Positions 1-6,864 of a stretch of 25,686 nt of DNA are shown here, one piece after another. The notes under the pieces are model-generated. The model saw nothing but the letters and a program-made list of their open reading frames with translations. It did no database searches and was not told where the DNA came from. Position 1 is the stretch's first letter; every line of letters begins with the position of its first letter. Location of the stretch: contig NZ_DAFZ01000026.1 in NCBI RefSeq assembly GCF_002498065.1, positions 1 to 25,686 of the forward strand. The letters are read 5' to 3'. The translations under genes and the position numbers were made by a program. This stretch comes from Methanoculleus sp. UBA208 (GTDB lineage: Archaea; Halobacteriota; Methanomicrobia; Methanomicrobiales; Methanoculleaceae).

Positions 1-75
1 TCGAGCACAGCCAGGTGCGGGTCACGACTGGCCTGAGGGCAGGAGTTTTTCCCGAAAAGGGGGGCGATGGAGAGG

Positions 76-2337
76 TTACTCCGGGACCCCGGCCGCCGCT
101 ACGGCCCGGGAGCGTCCGGTGTAGCGGTACATGAGTGCAAGGACCGCCGGCATGACGACGATCGCGCCCACGAGCGAAAACCCGACGGTGATGACCGTCA
201 CGATCCCGAAGTTGCTGATGATGTTGAAGGTCGAGAGGGTGAGCGCCGAGAACCCGAAGACCGTCGTCAGCCCGGATACCGTGATGGCCGTCCCGATCTT
301 CTGCACCGCGGTCTGGACGGCGTCGAGGAACTCCATGCCCCGGGCGAGTTCCTCCTCGCACCGTTCCATGATGAGGATGGTATACTCGGACGCGACCCCG
401 ATCGTCATCGACCCGAGGACGGCGGTCAGCGGCGTGTATTCGAGGCCGAGGAGATACATGATGGCCCCGTTCCAGCCGACGATGAAGAAGATCGGGACGA
501 CCGGCGAGACGGCGCTGGGTCTCCGGTAGATCAGGATCAGGAACCCGAGGATGAAGGCGAAGCCGAGCACGGTCATGAACGTCTTCGACTCGCTGATATC
601 GTCCATGAGGGCGGCAAACATCTCCATACTACCCGTGATCTTCACCGTCACACCGGCCGGCGGGTTGTTCCACGCAACGTCGTCCTGCATCCTCTGCACA
701 AGGTCGCGGGCGACGCTCATCTCCATGTCGACCGTCGAGAACTCGAGCACCGCTTCCATATTCCCGTTGAGGTAACGGGAGAGGGTCTCCTCCGGGATCC
801 GGGCAACGACGCTGTCGACCTCCCTCTCGGTCGAGGGGAGCGTCCCGCCGTTGTACTCCCGGATCAGGGTCGCGACACTTGTCACCCCGGTTATCTTGTC
901 GTTATGCTCCTGCTCGTAGACCCCGAACTGATCTATCCAGGCAAGCGTCTCCGGAGAGAGGACGTCGTCTGCGGTCACGACGACCGGGATGGTGCTCGTC
1001 GACCCCATTGTCCGGGTGATCTTCTCCAGGGAGAGGAGGGCCGGCATGTCATCGGGGACGAAGGTTTTCTCGTCGGCACTGATAGGAACGCTCTGGTCGA
1101 GGTGGAAGCCCCCTGCCGCGACGACCGCAAAGAGCAGGATGACCGGGATCGGGTATTTTGCGACGGTGTAGGCGAGCCTGCCGAGGAGTCGGTCGTACCG
1201 CTCGATGAAGGTGTTCCCAGGCTTTGAGGCGGCTTCGGAGGGGGCGGACTCCTCTTCCTTCGGCCGGTAGCGGGTGACGATTGCAAAGACCGGGATGAGG
1301 ATGAGCGCTGCGATGTAGCAGGAGACGACCCCTATCGTGCAGACCATCCCAAAGTCGCCCACCATCGGAACCGGCCCAAAGAACATCGCGATGAATCCGA
1401 GCGCCGTCGCCGACATCGCGACCAGGACCGAAGGCCCCATCTGCGTGACAGTGACCCATGCGGCCTGTGGGATCGTGCTGCGCCGGATCTCCTCGTCGAA
1501 CCGGGCATGGAACTGGATCGCGTAGTCGATCCCGATCCCGATGAGCACCGGGAACGCCCCGACCACCACCATGCTGATCGGGATGCCGAGGAGGCCCATG
1601 AACCCGAAGGTCATGATGAGCCCGACGGCCACGACCCCCACGGGGAGGAGGCTGTAACGGACGTGGGAGAAGAGGAGCGTCACCGCAAGAACCATCAGGA
1701 CCATGGCTGCGAGGATCAGCGTGCCCGTCTCGGTTCCCATCTCTTCACCCATCTCCTGCGTGAACGCCGGGTTTCCCGAGACCGTGACCGTGAGGCCCGG
1801 AGGCGGCTCCGAGACGGCGATGATTGACCTGATATTCTCAAGAACCTGTTTCTGCAGATCCATCGTGACGCCCACCTCAAGGTTGATGACGCTGATCGTC
1901 ATCAGGTCCGAGGGCAGCATACTCTCGACCATCTCCGGCGGAGCCTGTGCGATGATCCCGTCGATCTCCGCTTTGGACGACGGCAGGGTGCCGCCACTCG
2001 CCAGTTTGAGGAGATCGACGACGCCGGAGACCTCATCGACGTAGCGTTCGTTTCTGAGGTCTTCCTGGAGGCTGTCGATATACCTGAGGGTATCGGGGTT
2101 TCGGACGCTGTCGGCCTCGTAGATGAGCATGATCGCGTCGGAGCCGTAGGTCTCCTTGTAATGATCCAGGAGCGCGCCGCGGGGGGTGGTTTTGTCGACG
2201 TAGGTGTCGTCGCCGGTCTCCATCGTCACCATCGAGAGCCCGAAGCACGCCAGGATGAAGATAGCCGCGGCGACCCCGGCGACGGTCCAGGTATGGTTGT
2301 TGATGGCGGCGGCGAGCCATTCGTAGGGGTTCTTCAT
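76..2337 (-). CDS. RND superfamily (MMPL/HAE3-type) exporter
   Basis: A 753-residue inner-membrane protein made of two homologous halves, each with one N-terminal membrane segment (about 18-38 and 393-410), a soluble extracytoplasmic domain of roughly 170 residues, and a bundle of about five membrane segments (about 205-355 and 585-735). The first bundle carries GIGIDYAIQF (267-276), the GxxxDY proton-relay motif of RND/MMPL transporters. The second half has GVASEYTILI (647-656), with Glu in place of Asp. By family this is a proton-driven exporter of hydrophobic or amphiphilic compounds; the substrate cannot be read from sequence. The ATG overlaps the stop of the small upstream ORF by four bases (ATGA), which fixes the start and implies translational coupling. 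The stop is at 76-78, and the remaining 75 bases to the window edge show no clear gene. Family call is firm. Confidence 0.9.
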   Translation of the reverse strand: MKNPYEWLAAAINNHTWTVAGVAAAIFILACFGLSMVTMETGDDTYVDKTTPRGALLDHYKETYGSDAIMLIYEADSVRNPDTLRYIDSLQEDLRNERYVDEVSGVVDLLKLASGGTLPSSKAEIDGIIAQAPPEMVESMLPSDLMTISVINLEVGVTMDLQKQVLENIRSIIAVSEPPPGLTVTVSGNPAFTQEMGEEMGTETGTLILAAMVLMVLAVTLLFSHVRYSLLPVGVVAVGLIMTFGFMGLLGIPISMVVVGAFPVLIGIGIDYAIQFHARFDEEIRRSTIPQAAWVTVTQMGPSVLVAMSATALGFIAMFFGPVPMVGDFGMVCTIGVVSCYIAALILIPVFAIVTRYRPKEEESAPSEAASKPGNTFIERYDRLLGRLAYTVAKYPIPVILLFAVVAAGGFHLDQSVPISADEKTFVPDDMPALLSLEKITRTMGSTSTIPVVVTADDVLSPETLAWIDQFGVYEQEHNDKITGVTSVATLIREYNGGTLPSTEREVDSVVARIPEETLSRYLNGNMEAVLEFSTVDMEMSVARDLVQRMQDDVAWNNPPAGVTVKITGSMEMFAALMDDISESKTFMTVLGFAFILGFLILIYRRPSAVSPVVPIFFIVGWNGAIMYLLGLEYTPLTAVLGSMTIGVASEYTILIMERCEEELARGMEFLDAVQTAVQKIGTAITVSGLTTVFGFSALTLSTFNIISNFGIVTVITVGFSLVGAIVVMPAVLALMYRYTGRSRAVAAAGVPE

Positions 2338-2561
2338 CTGCTCGCCTCCTGTGCCTTTTCCCCGTACTCGCCGATGATCGCCATGGTCACTGCGCGAGCA
2401 ATCTCGCCGTCGCTCCTGCAGGCGGGCTCGATCCCGTAGTCCTCTGCTACACGCCGGAGTTTTACGGGGTCGAGGATCCGGTAGCCGCGGCCGTCCTCCC
2501 CGGATTTAGCCGTCATCGTGAGGACGGACGAGAGCAAGGAAGCCGCGGGGTCTTCGTCCAT
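2334..2561 (-). CDS. Small protein resembling an N-terminal piece of Ni-CO dehydrogenase (CooS)
   Basis: About 75 residues from the ATG at 2561 (MDEDPAASLL...), ending four bases inside the exporter gene. From memory, the stretch GYRILDPVKLRRVAEDYGIE followed by DGEIARAV and IIGEYGE resembles the helical region of CooS that follows its cluster-binding cysteines (pattern YxIKDxxKLxxIAxxxGI). CooS is about 630 residues, and none of its C- or D-cluster ligands are present, so this is not an active CO dehydrogenase. The reading frame stays open and protein-like upstream to about 2690, so an unusual start further upstream is possible; no ATG, GTG or TTG before 2561 is well placed. A TATA-like CCTATTTATC lies at about 2680-2689. 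It may be a domain remnant kept because it couples translation of the exporter, or a separate small family. Existence is likely; function unknown. Confidence 0.5.
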   Translation of the reverse strand: MDEDPAASLLSSVLTMTAKSGEDGRGYRILDPVKLRRVAEDYGIEPACRSDGEIARAVTMAIIGEYGEKAQEASR

Positions 2562-2812
2562 GGCGAGACGGTGGAGCAGGGCTACGGCCCGCCGGCAGTC
2601 CAGTGGGGGGATGAACCCGGCCTCGATCCAGACCTGGTCGGTCTCCTCGATGTATGGCTCTTTGTGGGATGATTTGCGATAAATAGGTCTTTTGCACGGC
2701 GGCTCTTTGGAACCCCGGCAGGACCCGGTATTGCAGGTGGTTGCGCAGTTCACGTCTCTCCTCGTAATAAATGGTTCGTCTGCTGGAAGTAGTGTTTTTG
2801 AGGGACAGGATA

Positions 2813-2886
2813 TGAACCTGCTGCAACCCGGGCGGGGACCGATATCGGGTTCCGCTTCCCCGGTGTGATCTCCTGCAGCCGGTTCA
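2813..2886. repeat. Spaced 13-bp inverted repeat upstream of the Bat-type regulator
   Basis: TGAACCTGCTGCA (2813-2825) and TGCAGCCGGTTCA (2874-2886) are inverted copies with one mismatch and 48 bases between. A nested ACCCG/CGGGT pair (2826-2830, 2846-2850) lies inside. The element sits in the 423-base gap between the divergent exporter operon and the HTH regulator, which otherwise shows no gene. It could be an operator or a structured leader; the sequence does not decide. Confidence 0.4.
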
Positions 2887-2955
2887 CGTTTGCTTCCCAT
2901 ACCTATCAGTACTGGAGAGCCCGGGAATTCAAGATTCTCCCGTATATGTACGGGG

Positions 2956-2963
2956 TTTATAGG
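2956..2963 (+). promoter_or_regulatory. TATA box of the Bat-type regulator
   Basis: TTTATAGG centred about 26 bases upstream of the ATG at 2985 fits a leaderless archaeal transcript starting at or next to that ATG. The identical octamer occurs at the hypB/SRP19 promoter at 14307. No good Shine-Dalgarno sequence precedes 2985 or 2994. Confidence 0.5.
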
Positions 2964-2984
2964 GGGCGGCGTCCCACACGATGT

Positions 2985-3669
2985 ATGCGCAAGATGACCG
3001 TCGAGGTCTGTCTGAAAGATCCATTGATGGGCATGCCTTCCGACGCAGAGGATCTTAACCGGGCGGTGAACGACCTCCTGGACAGGGTCGAATTCGTAAA
3101 AGTCCTTGAGTTGCTCAAGATGAACTTTGAGCGGGGGGAGGAGACGGTGGTTGCCGAGATTACGATGAAAGCGGGATACACCGCGAACGACCTTGAGTTC
3201 CCGGAAATTCTCGGTTCTCTTGAGGTGCTCAAGGCCGATGGCCGGAGTCGCACCTGTCTTGTGCGGTACGCCATCCGGGATGAGTTCCTGCTGGAGAAGA
3301 TGCGCGAGTTCGACCTGGACGTCATCTGGGCCTCCCCCATATACAAGTCCCGCGACCTGTTCATCCACACCTGCATCGGCGATGCCGAGAACCTGAACAA
3401 GATCCTCCGCCTCATGGCCACCTACGGTGAGGTCCGAAACGTCATCTTCGAGGAGGCTTCTTTCTCCGGGAACGACCCGCTCTCGCGGCTCACCCCCCCG
3501 GCAGAGGGACCTTTTGATCGCGGCAAAACGGTACGGCTACTACGAGTACCCCCGCAGGATCAACAGCCAGCAGCTTGCGGAGAAGGTGGGCATCAGCAAA
3601 GCCACCGCGATCGAGCACCTGCGAAAGGCAGAGGCGCGGCTCATCTCCACGCTCCTTGCAGGATACTGA
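2985..3669 (+). pseudogene. Bat-type HTH_10 transcription regulator, interrupted by a C7 frameshift
   Basis: The first part, from ATG 2985 (or 2994) to about 3492, reads as an alpha/beta sensor-like domain of about 165 residues ending ...NDPLSRLT. The C-terminal DNA-binding helix-turn-helix of the bacterio-opsin-activator family (HTH_10) continues in another frame as RQRDLLIAAKRYGYYEYP, then INSQQLAEKVGISKATAIEH, stopping at 3669. The break is a run of seven C at 3493-3499. With six C the gene reads LTPRQRDLL, the usual start of this HTH, and gives an intact protein of about 224-227 residues. As written, the upstream frame runs past the HTH to 3701 with unrelated sequence. This could be a sequencing indel, a real null allele, a phase-variable switch or ribosomal slippage. 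The family is a DNA-binding regulator; its targets are unknown. Confidence 0.75.
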
Positions 3670-3811
3670 CGGCAGGCGTCGTCTGTCCCGATATACCATA
3701 GAAGCATCCCCGGGAGGAAGCGGTGAGGACGGCTGCCCGGTCACGCCCGGGCCCGCCGCCGTTGCCGCCGGATACGTTCCAGGGCATGTTGATGACCCGG
3801 TTTGTAAAAGG

Positions 3812-3829
3812 TGATACAGCCGGGTATCA
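3812..3829. promoter_or_regulatory. Palindrome in the gap before the TrmB-like gene
   Basis: TGATAC-AGCCGG-GTATCA is a perfect 6-bp-arm palindrome with a 6-base spacer. It lies 143 bases after the HTH gene and 232 bases before the TrmB-like ATG. A TATA-like stretch (TTTGTAAAAG, 3801-3810) abuts it. It is shaped like a dimer operator but has no T-run, so a terminator is less likely. Confidence 0.35.
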
Positions 3830-3877
3830 TCTGGTTCAGGTGGTATCGTTTTTGCGTTCTGCTCTCATCGGTCCTTG

Positions 3878-3966
3878 CCGGAGCAGCCTTCCTCGAAGGT
3901 GGGTATGCCCGGCCCGGCGTTCCGGCTTGCGGTGTACGCCCGGCATCTGGCGGGCGGCTGCTCCGG
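3878..3966. repeat. Perfect 11-bp inverted repeat in the 391-base gap upstream of the TrmB-like gene
   Basis: CCGGAGCAGCC (3878-3888) is exactly inverted at 3956-3966 with 67 bases between. The interval is GC-rich with several shorter complementary segments around GCCCGG, so it could fold as a branched hairpin if transcribed. The open frame through this region (from 3875) lacks regulator-like sequence before 4061, so I treat the region as noncoding. Confidence 0.4.
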
Positions 3967-4060
3967 AGGGGAACGGTCTTGCGAGAGACGGGTTCTCTCT
4001 CGCCGGTACATCCGTCTCTCCCCGGAAGCCATAAGGGTGTTGCAACTCAATAGAGGTGCA

Positions 4061-4813
4061 ATGACTGCTGAGATTGTCCCGGGACTCCGGGATCTCGGGA
4101 TGAACGAGTACGAGACAAGCGTCTACTCCACGCTTGTCGGGCTCCAGAAAGCGACCGCACGGGACATCCACGAGGTGAGCGGGGTTCCCCGGGGACGGAT
4201 CTACGAGATCTTGAACGACCTGGCCCGGCGGGGTTTCATCGGGGTTGAAGAGGGGTCTCCCTCTTCCTATTACGTGCTCGATATAGACATGGTCTTCGAC
4301 CGGCTCAAAGATGATTACATCCGCACCCTCGACGAGACACGCGAGGCGTTGAAGAGCCTCTCGGTAAAACCGCATCTCCCACCCGATTCGTTCTTCATCC
4401 TCAGGAGCGGCTGGGCAATTGAGAACCACATCTCCGCGCTCTTCCGGCGGGCGAAGAAGACCATGGTGCTCCTCTGCTACGACCCGGAGTTTCTCCGGAA
4501 GCACTATGCGGCCATCAAACCGATCGAGCGCAAGATCGATCTCTACGTGGTCGTGCGGAAGAAGGAGGATTATGCCGACATCAGACTTCCGATCTACGAA
4601 GCCAGGGGAACCGTGCTCGAGCTTCTTGACTCTCCGCCTATGAACGAGTCCGTGATGGGTTTGAGAAAGGATGAGTGCACGATACTGGTCGACGGCCGGG
4701 ACTTCTTCGTCATCGCCGTTGCAGGCTCCGGGCGGTATGCGGTGATCGGCTCGGATATGCCGATCATCGGTTATATGCAGAAGACGATCGTCGAGCGGCT
4801 CGCTGAGGCGTGA
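4061..4813 (+). CDS. TrmB-like winged-helix transcription regulator
   Basis: A 250-residue protein. Residues about 8-75 form the TrmB-type winged helix: LRDLGMNEYETSVYSTLVGL, then TARDIHEVSGVPRGRIYEIL and NDLARRGFI. The rest is a TrmB-like C-terminal effector region containing FFILRSGWAIENHI, the helix-turn before the ligand-binding alpha/beta part. TrmB proteins bind DNA as dimers and often respond to sugars; the effector here is not predictable. I chose the ATG at 4061 because AGAGGTGCA just precedes it and the family consensus starts immediately after; the open frame extends upstream to 3875 without family-like residues. A hairpin follows the stop. It stands alone, after the frameshifted Bat-type regulator and convergent with the serpin gene. 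Confidence 0.85.
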   Translation: MTAEIVPGLRDLGMNEYETSVYSTLVGLQKATARDIHEVSGVPRGRIYEILNDLARRGFIGVEEGSPSSYYVLDIDMVFDRLKDDYIRTLDETREALKSLSVKPHLPPDSFFILRSGWAIENHISALFRRAKKTMVLLCYDPEFLRKHYAAIKPIERKIDLYVVVRKKEDYADIRLPIYEARGTVLELLDSPPMNESVMGLRKDECTILVDGRDFFVIAVAGSGRYAVIGSDMPIIGYMQKTIVERLAEA

Positions 4814-4816
4814 GGA

Positions 4817-4836
4817 GGCGGCAGGCTATCGCCGCC
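4817..4836. terminator. Hairpin between the convergent TrmB-like and serpin genes
   Basis: GGCGGC-AGGCTATC-GCCGCC lies in the 38 bases between the two convergent stop codons. The stem is 6 bp of pure G/C, but no T-run follows on either strand, so termination is inferred from position and structure only. Confidence 0.3.
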
Positions 4837-4851
4837 CCCTCGGACTGTTCC

Positions 4852-6156
4852 TTACGACTCCTCCGGATTCGCGACCCGTCCTGCAAAGAGAATCGTCCCG
4901 GAATCCTCCTCGACGATGAGGAAGACGAACGGGTGGTCCGCCCGGAATACGGGCGTGGTATCGCCGCCGGGCGCAGCCTTCAGGTTCACGACGACGCCGG
5001 TCGCAGCCGCAGCCTCGGTGCCTTCCTCGTTCACGTCGACGAACGCCTTGTGAACGACCTCGCTGATGAAGAGGTCGTCTGTCCCGTCCATCCCCGAGAA
5101 GTCGGCACCGCCGGAGAACGCCGTCGGCATCCCCATCGCTGCGAGCGTCGGGGGGAGGCTGTACTCCGCTTCAAGCGTGAACTTCGGGAAGACGACCCTG
5201 ACGCGCCGGTCGACCAGCGAATCCCGGATATCAGTGAGCGTCCCGGGCTCGAGAGCTTCCTCTGCCGCCGTCAGGTTGTCTTCCCGCGGGAGGAGGACGA
5301 GCATCGAGAGTCCCGTTCCGCTCCCGTGCGCGTACGGCATCTCGAGCATCTGGAGGGTGTCGGTCTCGGTATACCCGTAGATTGCGTCTTCGTCTGTGCG
5401 GTGCATCATCTCGACCTGCACGGTCTCGTTCGGCGCGACCCGGAACTCCTCCTCCGTTGTTTCGTTCGCGTCGAACTGCTTGATCCAGGTGCCCTTGAAG
5501 TAGATCGCGTTCGTGATCACGAGCCGGGTCATCGAGTCGATCGAGCCGGCGGGGAGGAGGTCGCGGATCTTATCCTCGGTCTTCTCCTCCACCCAGCGGT
5601 TGATCGTCTGCCGCGATCCCTCGGGGTTGCTGGCGAAATCGAGGTTCGTGGCGTTTGCCGAGTACCAGCGCCCGGCCGTCTCGATGTAATCCGGGAGGAA
5701 CGGGTAGGCCTCCTGCGCCCAGAGGGCGTTTGCCGTGCGGAGAGTGTAATTGGCGTCCCCGCTGTTCAGGACGGCATCGAGCCCGGCAAACCCGGATCTC
5801 CGGAGGGTCTCGTTCTGTGGGAGGTGGAGCACCGATCCGATCTCGTCGGCGGTCGTGCCCCGGGCGCCCTCGTAGGTGATCGCGAGGGCCGAGGAGATGC
5901 TGTAGGGCGAGAAGAAGATGTTCTGGTCCGCGTAATCCGGGTCGCTCGCGAGTTGCCGGTAGAGGTCGGCCGCGAACCGGTTGTTCCCCGCCGAGACGTT
6001 GCCGGCGCCTTCTGCAGCCGGGCCCGGCGTTTCCCCCTCCGTGGGAGGAGCCGACTGTCCGGATGTCGTTTCCGGTATATCGGTGCACCCGGCAGCGATG
6101 CAGCCGAGCGCGATGAGGCCTGCAAGCAGCAGCAGGCCGATAATCCTTCTGTTCAT
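4852..6156 (-). CDS. Lipoprotein serpin (serine protease inhibitor)
   Basis: A 434-residue protein. It begins with a lipoprotein signal peptide (MNRRIIGLLLLAGLIALGC, lipobox ending at Cys24) and a Ser/Thr/Pro/Gly-rich linker, then a complete serpin fold from about residue 60. Visible hallmarks are NIFFSPYSISSALAITYEGA, TRLVITNAIYFKGTW, the hinge EEGTEAAAATG of an inhibitory reactive-centre loop, and HPFVFLIVEEDSGTILFAGR near the C-terminus. The small-residue hinge indicates a true suicide inhibitor. Counting from the hinge Gly as P15 puts Lys at P1 (L-K/A-A), which would favour trypsin-like proteases; this loop is about five residues longer than in antitrypsin, so P1 is tentative. It probably sits on the outer face of the membrane, guarding against extracellular proteases. 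The ATG at 6156 follows a TATA box by about 27 bases, so a leaderless message is likely. Confidence 0.92.
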   Translation of the reverse strand: MNRRIIGLLLLAGLIALGCIAAGCTDIPETTSGQSAPPTEGETPGPAAEGAGNVSAGNNRFAADLYRQLASDPDYADQNIFFSPYSISSALAITYEGARGTTADEIGSVLHLPQNETLRRSGFAGLDAVLNSGDANYTLRTANALWAQEAYPFLPDYIETAGRWYSANATNLDFASNPEGSRQTINRWVEEKTEDKIRDLLPAGSIDSMTRLVITNAIYFKGTWIKQFDANETTEEEFRVAPNETVQVEMMHRTDEDAIYGYTETDTLQMLEMPYAHGSGTGLSMLVLLPREDNLTAAEEALEPGTLTDIRDSLVDRRVRVVFPKFTLEAEYSLPPTLAAMGMPTAFSGGADFSGMDGTDDLFISEVVHKAFVDVNEEGTEAAAATGVVVNLKAAPGGDTTPVFRADHPFVFLIVEEDSGTILFAGRVANPEES

Positions 6157-6179
6157 GGTGTGCGATATGGTGTCCCGGA

Positions 6180-6187
6180 TAATTATA
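6180..6187 (-). promoter_or_regulatory. TATA box of the serpin gene
   Basis: On the minus strand the sequence is GGTATAATTATCC, centred about 27 bases before the ATG at 6156. This is the archaeal TATA-to-start spacing, which would place the transcript start at the start codon. Confidence 0.55.
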
Positions 6188-6306
6188 CCTGGCGTTAACG
6201 ACGAAGTTTTTCGAAGTTTTGCGCCTTTCGAGCGGCGGTTTTTCCCCCTCCTGATGGCTGGTGTGCAAAAAGAACTGATGGAGGGCGGGCGACCGGCCAT
6301 CGGGTG

Positions 6307-6334
6307 GGGGTTTGAGAAACGCGATGCGTTTCGA
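6307..6334 (+). repeat. Hairpin repeat element, copy A
   Basis: After GGGGTTTGA there is a perfect hairpin with arms GAAACGC (6316-6322) and GCGTTTC (6326-6332) and loop GAT, followed by GA. The frame GGAGTTTGAGAAAC...GTTTCGAG recurs at about 25415-25442 with different but still paired arm bases (CCC/GGG instead of CGC/GCG), so the stem rather than the sequence is kept. The 272-base gap from 6157 to 6428 between the serpin promoter and tRNA-His shows nothing else clear. Confidence 0.6.
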
Positions 6335-6428
6335 ATGGGTCTCCTCGCCCCGGTATCGGTGTTTTGAGACGCCTTCCTGATCAGTGTATCCAGGAGCAAT
6401 CCGAGACGATCGAACGAAACAAAAGAAA

Positions 6429-6501
6429 GGCCAGGGCCGAGATTCGAACCCGGGTCGAGGGATCCACAGTCCCTTAGGATAACCAACTACCCCACCCTGG
6501 C
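6429..6501 (-). tRNA. tRNA-His (GTG anticodon)
   Basis: Reading the minus strand, the acceptor arm GCCAGGG pairs perfectly with CCCTGGC, then comes discriminator C73, the expected histidine identity base. The anticodon arm is AGGGA-CTGTGGA-TCCCT, giving anticodon GTG. The T arm is CCGGG-TTCGAAT-CTCGG. No intron is present and CCA is not encoded. The base 5' of G1 is T, so the G at position -1 needed by histidyl-tRNA synthetase does not appear to be encoded. An AT-rich promoter-like stretch (CTATTATG) lies about 20-30 bases upstream. Confidence 0.95.
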
Positions 6502-6590
6502 AAGGTACTCATAATAGTTGGTAGCCGGATTTGATTAAGGTATCTCTACGGCGCGCCCGTACCTCTCTTCTTCCATGGGGTTCCGGGCTT

Positions 6591-6674
6591 GCATCCGGCC
6601 GGAATCGCCGGGGACCACGCGATCCGCCGGGCATCCGGCCGCCACGCTGCCGAATCCGGTAGCGTCCGGCCGGA
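6591..6674. repeat. Three short direct repeats GC(A/G)TCCGGCCG upstream of aIF5B
   Basis: GCATCCGGCCGG at 6591, GCATCCGGCCG at 6631 and GCGTCCGGCCGG at 6662 share one core. The first and third contain the 10-bp palindrome TCCGGCCGGA (6594-6603, 6665-6674). They lie in the 363-base gap between tRNA-His and aIF5B. Short open frames here do not look like proteins. They could be regulator sites or a chance feature of GC-rich sequence. Confidence 0.3.
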
Positions 6675-6693
6675 CGCGGTAGGCGGCGAGGTG

Positions 6694-6790
6694 AATTATT
6701 AATAGACTCCATGTTCTATAACGTACCAGTATTCCGGGCGCCGAGCGACGCCCCGGGGGTAGGGGAATCACCCTGACTATGGCGTGATTC
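6694..6790 (+). other. TATA-like site followed by two hairpins upstream of aIF5B
   Basis: TTATTAATA (6694-6702) is a good archaeal TATA match with no gene starting near it. About 30 bases on, the sequence can form GGGCG/CGCCC (6736-6740 with 6749-6753) and then GAATCAC/GTGATTC (6765-6771 with 6784-6790), followed by GGGAAAAAAG. It may be a small RNA, or the structured leader of a second, longer aIF5B transcript. Confidence 0.3.
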
Positions 6791-6864
6791 GGGAAAAAAG
6801 CGGTCAATATTCCGGATTTTTCGGGTTTATTCGTCCATACAGCATATACCGGAAGGTGATTATC

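Noticed and set aside
4810..6198. Long plus-strand open frame opposite the serpin
   Set aside because: It is the antisense shadow of a clear serpin, with Arg/Asp/Glu-rich composition and no family features.
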